A model generated the notes under the pieces. The model saw only the letters and a program-made list of their open reading frames with translations, had not been told where the DNA came from and did not search any database. Positions 1-7,127 of a stretch of DNA of 7,586 nucleotides are shown here, one piece after another. Within the stretch, counting starts at the first letter, position 1. Every line of letters begins with the position of its first letter. This DNA is from Patescibacteria group bacterium (GTDB taxonomy: Bacteria > Patescibacteriota > Minisyncoccia > UBA6257 > HR35), in contig JAUQOT010000021.1 in NCBI GenBank assembly GCA_030550735.1, positions 1-7,586 on the forward strand, read 5' to 3'. The position numbers and the translations under genes are program-made.

Positions 1-468
1 ACGCTTCATACTAATGATGCTCCGAGTGCTGCTATAAGATTAATTGAATTAGGAGTCGAACCATATTTAATTACTTCAACAGTTAATGCAATTATTGGTC
101 AAAGGTTAATTAGAACAATTTGTAATTATTGTAAAAAGCAAAGAAAATTAACACCTAAAGAAAAAGAATCGGTTTTACAGTTAGTTCACGAAAAAAATCG
201 TGAAAAGTTTGAAAATCTTGAAGTAGTAAGTTACGGTGAAGGATGTAAAAATTGTAATAACACCGGATATATGGGAAGAACAGGGATTTATGAAGTTTTA
301 ACTTTAAATGAAGAACTAAGAGATTTAATTTTAGCCAAATCAAGTTCAACGGAATTAAAAGAAAAGGCAATTGAATTAGGAATGACAACAATGTTAGAGG
401 ATGGTTTGAGTAAAGTACTTCAGGAATTAACAACCATTGAAGAAGTTTTAAGAGTTACTCATGAATAA
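1..468 (+). CDS. pilB: PilB/GspE-type pilus assembly ATPase, C-terminal part (5' end outside window)
   Basis: The open frame runs from the first base to the TAA at 466-468 and gives 155 residues of a protein whose family is usually about 550-600 aa, so roughly the first three quarters are missing. It opens with TLHTNDAPSAA, the conserved His-box segment just after Walker B in secretion ATPases. The IGQRLIRTIC stretch and two CxxC pairs (residues 41/44 and 82/85) follow; these form the zinc-binding tetracysteine element typical of PilB/GspE and absent from PilT. GYMGRTGIYEVL and the C-terminal helical segment also match the family. The enzyme is a cytoplasmic hexamer that hydrolyses ATP to drive prepilin extraction through PilC. 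The Met at 271 is internal and is not a start, because family sequence continues upstream to the edge. The 3' end overlaps pilC by 8 nt, which suggests translational coupling. Retraction ATPase PilT is an unlikely alternative because of the tetracysteine motif. Confidence 0.95.
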   Translation, partial: TLHTNDAPSAAIRLIELGVEPYLITSTVNAIIGQRLIRTICNYCKKQRKLTPKEKESVLQLVHEKNREKFENLEVVSYGEGCKNCNNTGYMGRTGIYEVLTLNEELRDLILAKSSSTELKEKAIELGMTTMLEDGLSKVLQELTTIEEVLRVTHE

Positions 469-1525
469 AAAACCAATAATTTTTAGAGTTTCTTTGAATG
501 ATAAAATATTTTTTGCAAGGAACTTAGCTCTTCTTTTAAAAAGTGGAATTACTTTAACTGAAGCCTTAGTAATTTTAAAGGAAAGTACCAAATCTTCTTC
601 AGTTAGATATATATTAAACGAGGCCTTAAAAGATATTGAAAAGGGTCAATTTTTATCGAACTCTTTAGCTAAATTTTCTTCTCAACTCGATAATTTTTTT
701 ATTTCAATAATTAAAGTTGGAGAGCTAACAGGAAAACTAATAGAAAATAGTGAAAGAATTTCGATTGAACTTCGAAAGATCCAAAGATTAAAGAGTAAAG
801 TTATTTCCTCTTTAATTTATCCTTCATTTATCATTTTAACTATGTTTTTCATTATGTTTTTGGTTGTTTATTTTCTTTTCCCTAAGCTTATTCCTGTTTT
901 TGAAAGTTTAAAAGTAGAACTTCCCTTAACAACGAGGATTTTTTTAAAAATTGCCTATTTTATTCTAAATTACGGCCATTTTCTATTTATTGGTTTAATA
1001 ATTTCAGGAATAGGCTTAGGTCTTGCTCTAAGAAATAGAAAATTTAGATTTTATTTCGATGTTTTTATTTTAAATGTTCCTCTTTTATCTTCTTTGTTTA
1101 AAAAATATTCTCTTGCTAGTTTTTCTAGGAATCTTGCTATTCTTTTAGATAGTGGCGTACCAATTATTGAATCTTTAAATATAACCTCAGAAAGTCTTGG
1201 AAATCTTTTTTATAAACAAAAAATAGCTGAAGCAGCTGAATTTGTTGCAAGGGGTCACGGTCTTGAAGAGTTTCTTAATAGATATCCAAAATATTTTCCT
1301 TACAATTTTGTAAAAATGATAACAATTGGCGAAAAATCAGGCAACCTTTCAAATACTCTCTTTTATTTGGCTGAAAATTTAGAAGAAGAAATTGATATTG
1401 ATCTTGAAAGATTTGTTAATTCTCTTGAACCGATTATTTTGTTTGTTATTGCGGTTATGGTCGGTTTTATCGCTATTTCAATCATAACCCCAATTTATGA
1501 AATTTCTGATAAACTCACAAGATAG
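461..1525 (+). CDS. pilC: PilC/GspF inner-membrane platform protein
   Basis: This 354-aa protein forms the inner-membrane platform that couples the PilB motor to prepilin polymerisation. It has the duplicated T2SSF architecture. The first cytoplasmic helical domain (about residues 15-120) contains ARNLALLLKSGITLTEAL and GELTGKL (87-93). The second (about 215-320) contains SRNLAILLDSGVPIIESL and GEKSGNL (290-296). The two halves carry the same LxxG(I/V)xxxE(A/S)L and GExxGxL signatures, as expected from internal duplication. Membrane segments are visible at about 122-144, 171-190 and 324-346. The length is slightly below the usual ~400 aa because the N-terminal extension before the first domain is short. 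The ATG at 461 overlaps the pilB stop and no strong Shine-Dalgarno precedes it. The end overlaps the next gene by 29 nt. Family assignment is secure; whether the system is a type IV pilus or a pseudopilus cannot be told from this gene alone. Confidence 0.96.
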   Translation: MNKKPIIFRVSLNDKIFFARNLALLLKSGITLTEALVILKESTKSSSVRYILNEALKDIEKGQFLSNSLAKFSSQLDNFFISIIKVGELTGKLIENSERISIELRKIQRLKSKVISSLIYPSFIILTMFFIMFLVVYFLFPKLIPVFESLKVELPLTTRIFLKIAYFILNYGHFLFIGLIISGIGLGLALRNRKFRFYFDVFILNVPLLSSLFKKYSLASFSRNLAILLDSGVPIIESLNITSESLGNLFYKQKIAEAAEFVARGHGLEEFLNRYPKYFPYNFVKMITIGEKSGNLSNTLFYLAENLEEEIDIDLERFVNSLEPIILFVIAVMVGFIAISIITPIYEISDKLTR

Positions 1526-3266
1526 AGGCTTTAGTTTAATTGAAATTATTTTAACATTAGCTATTTTAAGTTTTGTTTTCTTTTTTACTTACCAAATTTA
1601 TAATAATATTCAACAAGTTGTTTTGCGAAGTAAAATTTATTTGACAATTCTTTCAATTCTTCAGGATGAAATTGAAAAGATAAGAGTAATGAATTATGAA
1701 GATATTGGGATAATTGATGGTTGGCCAAGGGGTATTTTACCTCGAGAGAAAATTATCGAAAAAGAAAATCTTCAAGTTTTAGTTAAGTACTATGTAAGAA
1801 ATATAGATGATCCTAAGGATGGGACCATTACCTCAACTCCTAGAGATACAGCTCCCGCTGATTATAAATTAATCGAATTAGAAGGACAAGCTCTTAACTC
1901 TTTAATTAAAACTTATCCACAGAAATTAACAGCTATCATTGCTCCTAAAACATTAGAAACTATTACTAATAATGGTTCACTATTTATTAAAGTTATTAAT
2001 TCACGAGGAAATCCTGTAAATGCCGCCAATATAAAAGTTGATTATTTAGGTGATCCAAGTTTTACAATAGAAGATTTAACTGATGTTAACGGCGAACTTC
2101 GATTAATAGATATTCTACCTGGTATCAATATTTACCGAATTTATGCGACAAAGCAAAATTTTTCTCAAGATAGAACTTATCCTCCTGGCGATCCTCAAAA
2201 TCCTAATCCTGTTTTACCTGATCAAACAGTTAAAAGAAATGAAGTAACTTTTGTAACTTTTCAAATTGATAAACTAAGTTTAATTAACTTAAATTTTTTT
2301 GACAAATTGTGCCGTCCATTTTCTCAGATTAATTTCGGAGTTAAAGGAGAGAAACTTATTGGAGTTAACCCCGATGTTTTAAAAACTAAATTTACAACAA
2401 CAACTGATGCTAATGGACAAAAAAGTTTTTATTTAGAATGGGATAATTATGAAATTAATTTAGCTGATAATAACTTAGTTTTTCTAGGAATGACACCCTA
2501 TTTAAGACCAAGATTTATTGTTGAACCCGATAAAGTTTATAATTTAAATTTAACCCTAGCCTCAAGTTCACCAATTAATCTTTTAGTTACAGTTCTTGAT
2601 AACAACCGGAATTATTTAGAAGATGCTGAAGTAAAACTTATAGATCAACAAAATAGATTGATTCTAAAGAGAACTGGTGAAGAAAGTGTTTTTGATGATA
2701 ATTGGAATAATCAAAATTATTCAGAGATATCAGCTGGTATTGAAACTGAGCTTTATCCCGGAGAAATTAGATTAAAGGATATTGGTGGTTCTTATCCAAC
2801 TTCAACAGAATTCCTTATTTCAAAAACTATTGATTTTGGTACGTCAACTATTTTTTATAAAAAATTTGTTTTTACTGGAAATATTCCCCCAGAAACATCA
2901 ATCAAGTTTCAAGTTGCTGCTAATAATGATAATTCAACTTGGAATTTTGTTGGTCCAGATGGAACCGAAAATTCATTTTTTGAAACCCAGGAATTTTCCT
3001 TGCCAGGTTTTTTAGTTAATAAAAGATATTTTAGATACAAAGTTTATTTAAAAACTAATGATCCCAGCATTACTCCTTCTTTAGATAAAATAACAATTTT
3101 TTATTCCTCTTCTTGTCTTTCTTCGGGCCAAGTTCTTTTTCAAAATCTTACTCCAGGAAGTTATACTCTAGAAGTTAATAAACAAAATTATGGTTATTCA
3201 TCACAAAATTTAAATCTTTCCTCATCTGAATTATATAAAGAAATAGAAGTAATTTTATCTCCTTAA
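1497..3266 (+). CDS. Oversized minor prepilin with carboxypeptidase-regulatory-like beta domains
   Basis: This 589-aa protein begins with a class III prepilin leader: 11 residues ending in Gly, then FSLIE with Glu at mature +5, followed by a hydrophobic helix to about residue 35. Prepilin peptidase should cut after Gly11. Typical PilV/PulI proteins are 130-200 aa, so this one is about three times longer. The added mass looks all-beta. A carboxypeptidase-regulatory/CnaB-like repeat lies at about 160-230 (IKVINSRGNPVNAANIKV, then TDVNGELRLIDILPG). A related segment lies at about 260-333 (TTTDANGQKSFYLEW). A last one starts near 357 (LLVTVLDNNRNYLEDAEV) and seems to finish only at about 540-589 (GQVLFQNLTPGSYTLEV). 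Between its halves sits a separate module at about 420-538 (SIKFQVAANNDNSTWNFVGPDG, RYFRYKVYLKTNDPSITP). The start overlaps pilC and is fixed by the leader. The gene lies 1 nt before the next one. Inferred role: a tip or minor pilin displaying adhesive domains. Prepilin identity is firm; domain boundaries are approximate. Confidence 0.85.
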   Translation: MKFLINSQDRGFSLIEIILTLAILSFVFFFTYQIYNNIQQVVLRSKIYLTILSILQDEIEKIRVMNYEDIGIIDGWPRGILPREKIIEKENLQVLVKYYVRNIDDPKDGTITSTPRDTAPADYKLIELEGQALNSLIKTYPQKLTAIIAPKTLETITNNGSLFIKVINSRGNPVNAANIKVDYLGDPSFTIEDLTDVNGELRLIDILPGINIYRIYATKQNFSQDRTYPPGDPQNPNPVLPDQTVKRNEVTFVTFQIDKLSLINLNFFDKLCRPFSQINFGVKGEKLIGVNPDVLKTKFTTTTDANGQKSFYLEWDNYEINLADNNLVFLGMTPYLRPRFIVEPDKVYNLNLTLASSSPINLLVTVLDNNRNYLEDAEVKLIDQQNRLILKRTGEESVFDDNWNNQNYSEISAGIETELYPGEIRLKDIGGSYPTSTEFLISKTIDFGTSTIFYKKFVFTGNIPPETSIKFQVAANNDNSTWNFVGPDGTENSFFETQEFSLPGFLVNKRYFRYKVYLKTNDPSITPSLDKITIFYSSSCLSSGQVLFQNLTPGSYTLEVNKQNYGYSSQNLNLSSSELYKEIEVILSP

Positions 3267-3267
3267 A

Positions 3268-4530
3268 ATGAAAAAAATAATTTTTATTACTTTATTTTTA
3301 ATTGCTTTACCAATATTTTCTGAAGATGTTTTTAAATTTTTTGAATTTTCTCCAAGGAGCACCGATTTTTTTATTCTTAGAAACAGTAAAATAACCCAAA
3401 AATTTATCCCTTTTAACGATTACTTAAGCATCATCGGTTTATGGTTAGAAAATCAAGAACCAACATCAATTAAATTAAGTATTTTTGATCCTGAAAACAA
3501 TCTTATTTTTGAGAAAAATTTTGTTATTCCTAAAATCGAACCAAATTGGTGGGGCGAAGAATATCTCTTGCCCTTAAATGAAAATTTTTTAATAAGAAGT
3601 GGAGGGGAATATAAACTTATTCTTGAAGGTTTAGAAAATAACAATTTAAAGATCTTTACTAAAAATCTTTTAGAAATTATTCAAGGTTCAGAAAATTATC
3701 TTTATTTTCCGGAAACACTTAGACCACTTGAATATAACAACGAATCTACCAATTATACTTTAAAACTTAGTTTATATGAGGGTAGGGAAAATAAAGCACC
3801 GGTTTTAGACAATTTGAGGGTTAATATTATTTCTCCACGGTCTGTGAAGATAAGTTTTAATGCTAATGAACCGATTAAGTATTCGTTGTTTTATAAAAAG
3901 ACTCTTGAAAAAAATTTTTCTTCGACATCAATTGATTATTTTATTGGTTGTTTTCCTAATATTCGTGATTGTTTAATCGAACTAACCGTTGAACCCCAAA
4001 GTGAGTATCTTTTTGAAATAAAAGCTGAAGATTTTTGGGGTAATTTCTCGAAACTAGAAGGAAAATTTATTACTCCTATAGAAGAAACCCTATCAACAAA
4101 TACTCAACCAGTTACAACTTTAAATAAACCATCTTTATCTTTTAGAGAAGAAACAAGTTACCCTTTTAATAAAAAAATCGAGATTAAAGAAAAGATAAAT
4201 AAACAAGATGGTCTTTCTTTTAATTTTAACTTTAAACAACCTTTACCTCTTTTAACTTCAACTCTGTCTTATCCTTTAGATCAAACAAAAAATATTCCAA
4301 CATCTCAAAAAGAAATAATAATTTCCTCCCAAACTCAAGAAAATTTAATTTTGATTTCAACAAAAACGACATCTTCGGAAAATAAGCAAATAATAATTGA
4401 AGAAATTAAATCCTTTCAAATATTTTTAAGTCGAAATAAAAAATTTATTCTTTCTTTTTTTCTTTTTACGGCTTTATTTTTAGTTTTAATTAAAATTTTC
4501 TCTCAATTAAAAAGTTTAATTAAAAAATGA
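3268..4530 (+). CDS. Membrane-anchored extracellular protein with FnIII-like domain in pilus operon
   Basis: This 420-aa protein has no named family that I recognise with confidence. Residues 1-18 form a standard Sec signal peptide (MKK, a hydrophobic core, then PIFS before EDVF). Residues 391-411 are a hydrophobic segment followed by a Lys-rich tail (QLKSLIKK), predicting a C-terminal anchor with the body outside the cell. About 20-175 look like a beta jelly-roll, with NWWGEEY at 93-99 and a YLYFPETLRPL stretch near 145-155. About 177-267 fit a fibronectin III-like fold (APVLDNLRV, VKISFNANEPIKYSLFY, YLFEIKAEDFWGNFS). Cys228 and Cys235 could form a disulfide. About 268-388 are Ser/Thr/Gln/Lys-rich and probably a flexible stalk. 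It starts 1 nt after the giant prepilin stop and overlaps the next prepilin by 4 nt (ATGA), so it is almost certainly co-expressed with pilus genes. A surface partner or docking protein for the pilus is inferred. It lacks a prepilin leader, so it is not itself a fibre subunit. Confidence 0.8.
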   Translation: MKKIIFITLFLIALPIFSEDVFKFFEFSPRSTDFFILRNSKITQKFIPFNDYLSIIGLWLENQEPTSIKLSIFDPENNLIFEKNFVIPKIEPNWWGEEYLLPLNENFLIRSGGEYKLILEGLENNNLKIFTKNLLEIIQGSENYLYFPETLRPLEYNNESTNYTLKLSLYEGRENKAPVLDNLRVNIISPRSVKISFNANEPIKYSLFYKKTLEKNFSSTSIDYFIGCFPNIRDCLIELTVEPQSEYLFEIKAEDFWGNFSKLEGKFITPIEETLSTNTQPVTTLNKPSLSFREETSYPFNKKIEIKEKINKQDGLSFNFNFKQPLPLLTSTLSYPLDQTKNIPTSQKEIIISSQTQENLILISTKTTSSENKQIIIEEIKSFQIFLSRNKKFILSFFLFTALFLVLIKIFSQLKSLIKK

Positions 4531-5081
4531 AAGCTTTCACTCTTTTGGAAACAGCTCTTTCAATAAGTATCTTGATTTTTATTTTTTTTAGTCTTTTCTT
4601 TTTGGTTATTAATGTTTCGAATCTCAGTTCTTTTTCTCTTTTGCAAACAGGCACCGAAGGTAGAGTCCTTCTTAATTTAAAAATAATGGAAAAAGAGTTA
4701 AAATCCATGGAAACTTCTAATTTAGGGGGTTACCCAATAGAAGAAGCTAGTTCAACAAAAATTGTTTTTTATTCAGATATCGATAATGATAATTTAATTG
4801 AAAAAATTAGCTATTCTTTAATAGAAGACAAATTAGAAAAGAAAGTAATTAAACCTACTGGTAACCCACTTACTTATAATGAAAATTTCGCTCAAATTAG
4901 TTATGTTCTTGATAATTTGGTTACTCCTCAAAAACTATTTAGTTTTTATGATAATAATTTTGAGGAAACTAATGATATTTCGAAAATTAGATTAATCAAA
5001 ATTGATATTAAAATTAATCAAGGAAGAAAAATTTTTTCTTCATATCTTTTTGTCGCCCCAAGAAATTTAAAAGATAAATGA
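4527..5081 (+). CDS. PulJ/PilW-like minor prepilin with Ala at the -1 cleavage position
   Basis: This 184-aa protein starts MKA then FTLLE, a very short three-residue leader followed by the class III motif with Glu at mature +5. A hydrophobic helix runs to about residue 28. The residue before the predicted cut is Ala3 instead of the usual Gly; Ala is tolerated in some prepilins. The rest (IMEKELKSMETSN, TKIVFYSDIDNDNLIEKISYSLIEDKLEKKVIKP) resembles the PulJ/GspJ and PilW pattern, in which an amphipathic helix is followed by a beta sheet describing a value and its type. The ATG overlaps the preceding stop as ATGA, and its own stop overlaps the next start the same way. Such minor pseudopilins sit at the fibre tip and help initiate assembly with GspK/PilX and GspI/PilV partners, and both partner types are adjacent here. 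The J versus other minor pilin class is inferred from general pattern only. Confidence 0.82.
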   Translation: MKAFTLLETALSISILIFIFFSLFFLVINVSNLSSFSLLQTGTEGRVLLNLKIMEKELKSMETSNLGGYPIEEASSTKIVFYSDIDNDNLIEKISYSLIEDKLEKKVIKPTGNPLTYNENFAQISYVLDNLVTPQKLFSFYDNNFEETNDISKIRLIKIDIKINQGRKIFSSYLFVAPRNLKDK

Positions 5082-6535
5082 AAAATAGAGGACAAACAAT
5101 AATTTTTGTTCTTCTTTATATTTTTATCGCAGTATTTATTTTTACTGGAAGTTTAGTTTGGATTTATAGTTTTGTGAACCTATCTTTAAGAGAAATTGAT
5201 AAAATAAAAAGCTTAAATATTGCTGAATCAGGAATAGAATATGTAAGGTGGTATTTAAATCATTTTCCTACGGATTATAATTTAGGAAATACTTCTTCGC
5301 CCCCTTATGTTTACCCTTTTTATGATCGTTTAGGAAATAAAATAGGAGAGTTTAGTTTGTTTTTAGAAAAACCAGTTACTGGTACAACAATGGTTCAAAT
5401 TAAATCTATAGGTAAATTAGATGGTTCAAATGTTGAAAAAGAAATAAAAGCAATTTTAGCTAAACCCTCTTTAGCCAAGTATGTAGCTTTAATTGATGAT
5501 AATGTGAGATTTGGTTTAGGTACTGTTGTTTATGGCGAAATTCATTCTAATAAGGGGATAAGATTTGACGGAATTGCTTATAACTTAGTAAAAAGTTCTT
5601 TAATTACTTATAGCGATCCCGATCATTCAGGTTGCAAAGAGTGGGCAGTTCACACTCATGTAGAACCCCAAGATCCTTGTCCGCCACCTAATCCTGATCC
5701 GTCAACAATTCCTTTAAGACAAGATATTTTTAAAGCGGGAAGGGAAGTTGGTGCTCCTTCTATAGATTTTATTGGTTTAAGTATTAATTTATCAGAATAC
5801 AAAAATTTAGCTCAAAACGGTGGTTTATATTTTGGTTTTAGTGGAGATAATAATTATGGATACGAAATTGTTTTAAATGAAAATAACCTTGAGATTTATA
5901 AAGTTACTTCAATTGTTAACCAACCAATTTTTTGCATTATTTTCGATACCTATGAAGGATATGGAAATAATTCACGATATAAACATAGTACTTGGAGTAT
6001 AAAAAATAAGCAATTTTTAGGTACTTACAATTATCCTTCTAACGGAATAATTTTTGTTGAAGATAATGTTTGGGTGAGTGGTATTATTAATGGAAGAAAA
6101 ATTATTATTGCCTCAGCTCGTTTTCCGGAAAATCCAGCTCATATGACAAGTATTACTATTAATAAAGATCTTCTTTATACAAATTATAACGGAAACGATG
6201 CAATTGCTTTAATTGCTCAAAGAAATATTAATGTTGGTTTAAAAAGCGAAGATGATTTAAGAATCGATGCGGTTTTAATTGCTCAAAATGGAAGAGTAGG
6301 GAGATATTATTATAGTGAGCAATGTGGTCCTGAATATAAAAGAACAAAAATAACTGTTTACGGTTCGATAATTTCAAGATATAGATATGGATTTAGTTGG
6401 GTTTCTGGTAATACTTGGTCATCTGGTTATCGTGATAGAGAATTAATTTATAATAGAGATTTTCTTTATTTTCCTCCACCGTTTTTTCCACTTTCTTCTG
6501 AGTTTTATCAAATTTTAAAATGGAAAGAAAAATAA
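5078..6535 (+). CDS. Large PilX/GspK-like minor pilin-associated protein
   Basis: This 485-aa protein has a short basic N-terminus (MKNRG), a hydrophobic helix at about 8-33, and then AESGIEYVRWYLN (49-61), the AE(S/A)G signature that follows the membrane helix in PilX and GspK proteins. The leader is degenerate: Gly5 is followed by QTIIF with Phe, not Glu, at +5. Missing Glu5 is known for GspK, the tip pseudopilin. The long C-terminal part is unlike pilus PilX (about 170-200 aa). It contains turn-rich beta-like repeats (VRFGLGTVVYGEIHSNKGIR; VWVSGIINGRKIIIASAR), reminiscent of bactofilin-like or beta-helix proteins. It also holds an acidic, His- and Cys-bearing segment at 180-201 (DPDHSGC, HTH at 192-194, Cys201) followed by a Pro-rich stretch. 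The end has a PPPFFP motif at 466-471. The start overlaps the previous stop as ATGA. The inferred role is a tip or minor component exposed at the surface. Confidence 0.75.
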   Translation: MKNRGQTIIFVLLYIFIAVFIFTGSLVWIYSFVNLSLREIDKIKSLNIAESGIEYVRWYLNHFPTDYNLGNTSSPPYVYPFYDRLGNKIGEFSLFLEKPVTGTTMVQIKSIGKLDGSNVEKEIKAILAKPSLAKYVALIDDNVRFGLGTVVYGEIHSNKGIRFDGIAYNLVKSSLITYSDPDHSGCKEWAVHTHVEPQDPCPPPNPDPSTIPLRQDIFKAGREVGAPSIDFIGLSINLSEYKNLAQNGGLYFGFSGDNNYGYEIVLNENNLEIYKVTSIVNQPIFCIIFDTYEGYGNNSRYKHSTWSIKNKQFLGTYNYPSNGIIFVEDNVWVSGIINGRKIIIASARFPENPAHMTSITINKDLLYTNYNGNDAIALIAQRNINVGLKSEDDLRIDAVLIAQNGRVGRYYYSEQCGPEYKRTKITVYGSIISRYRYGFSWVSGNTWSSGYRDRELIYNRDFLYFPPPFFPLSSEFYQILKWKEK

Positions 6536-6631
6536 ATATCCCCAATCTTTTTTTAAAAATTTTGAATTTTTAACTAAAATTATAAATAACTTAAGGTTGG
6601 TCGTAATTAATTTTGAAAGTAATTAATATTC
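6536..6631 (+). promoter_or_regulatory. Intergenic gap with possible promoter for the prepilin gene
   Basis: This 96-nt gap is the only real break in the pilus cluster; all other junctions overlap or are 1 nt apart. It is extremely AT-rich. TTGAAT at 6562-6567 resembles a -35 box, and TATAAA at 6581-6586 and TAAAAT at 6575-6580 resemble -10 boxes, but the spacing from TTGAAT is too short (13 nt to TATAAA), so no ideal sigma-70 pair is present. An all-AT inverted repeat (6555-6561 with 6565-6571) could act as a weak terminator for the upstream gene. GTAATTAAT occurs twice just before the start (about 6602-6625), and no Shine-Dalgarno is seen near the ATG at 6632. A separate promoter would suit an abundant fibre subunit. 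This is inference from position more than from the motifs. Confidence 0.3.
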
Positions 6632-7096
6632 ATGGTTAACAAAAGAGGAGGTTTTACCCTTATCGAAATCCTCTTGGTAATTGGAATTATAGTTCTTTTA
6701 GCTGGTGCAATTATTGTTGCTATAAATCCTGGTCGTCAATTTGCAAAAGCAAGAAATACCCAAAGAGTTACTGATGTTAATGCGATTTTAAGTGCAATTG
6801 TTCAAAATATGACAGATAATCAAGGAAGATGGAATTGTCAAGGTAGCACTTATTATTCTACTTCTTTACCTTCAGTCGTTACCGCAACGATTGTTAGTGT
6901 ACCAGAAGCTTCTAATAATGAAATAAATTTAAGTTGTTTAACTCCAACTTACATTCCAAGGCTTCCTGTTGATCCATCTTTGCCAGCAAATTCGACAACC
7001 ACTGGTTATACTCTTAATTATTCAACGAGTTCAGGAAGAATCACCATTTGTGCTCCTAACGCTGAATTACAAGAAGTAATTTGTACCCAAAGATAA
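6632..7096 (+). CDS. Type IV prepilin / major pseudopilin-like protein
   Basis: This 154-aa protein has a textbook class III leader: MVNKRGG, cleavage after Gly7, then FTLIEILLVIGIIVLLAGAI with Glu at mature +5. Its size is normal for a major pilin or GspG. After the helix comes a conserved-looking KARNTQRVTDVNAILSAI segment (about 36-55), the usual place for the end of the pilin alpha-1 helix. Four cysteines lie at 69, 102, 140 and 151. The last pair is positioned like the D-region disulfide of type IV pilins, and 69-102 could form a second bridge. IPRLPVDP (about 107-114) and GYTLNY fit the beta region common to Patescibacteria prepilins. It is separated from the upstream operon by 96 nt and followed at once by a terminator-like hairpin, so it may be transcribed independently at a high level. 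It is the best candidate in the window for the fibre subunit; GspG-like versus PilA-like cannot be settled here. Confidence 0.92.
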   Translation: MVNKRGGFTLIEILLVIGIIVLLAGAIIVAINPGRQFAKARNTQRVTDVNAILSAIVQNMTDNQGRWNCQGSTYYSTSLPSVVTATIVSVPEASNNEINLSCLTPTYIPRLPVDPSLPANSTTTGYTLNYSTSSGRITICAPNAELQEVICTQR

Positions 7097-7110
7097 AAAT
7101 TATCTTTTTT
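7089..7110 (+). terminator. AT-rich rho-independent terminator overlapping the prepilin stop
   Basis: AAAGATAA (7089-7096) pairs perfectly with TTATCTTT (7100-7107) across an AAA loop, and the T-run continues to 7110 with further T-rich sequence to about 7117. The 5' arm includes the last codons and the TAA stop of the prepilin gene. The stem is 8 bp but has one G-C pair, so it is weak by ordinary rules; in such an AT-rich genome and directly after a gene it is still plausible. The minus-strand direction lacks a T-run, so it should not work as a two-way terminator. Confidence 0.5.
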
Positions 7111-7127
7111 CTTTTTCCTAATTTTCT

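Noticed and set aside
155..433. Minus-strand 92-codon frame opposite pilB
   Set aside because: It is the antisense of a well-conserved gene, rich in Leu, Phe and Ile as expected from an AT-rich shadow, with no family resemblance.
271..468. A short gene starting at the ATG at 271
   Set aside because: The frame is open upstream to the window edge and that part encodes conserved PilB sequence including the His box and the first CxxC pair, so this Met is internal.
2782..3015. Alternative + strand frame inside the giant prepilin gene
   Set aside because: The overlapping main frame has coherent domain sequence; the alternative is Leu/Phe-rich shadow sequence without motifs.
3453..4708. Minus-strand frames at 3453-3644 and 4520-4708
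   Set aside because: Both lie opposite confident genes and show only low-complexity basic or hydrophobic sequence.
4528..5081. TGA recoded as Gly (code 25)
   Set aside because: The two TGA codons fall exactly at gene ends in ATGA overlaps, no TGA lies inside a gene, and read-through at 4528 gives only a short shadow peptide before a TAA.
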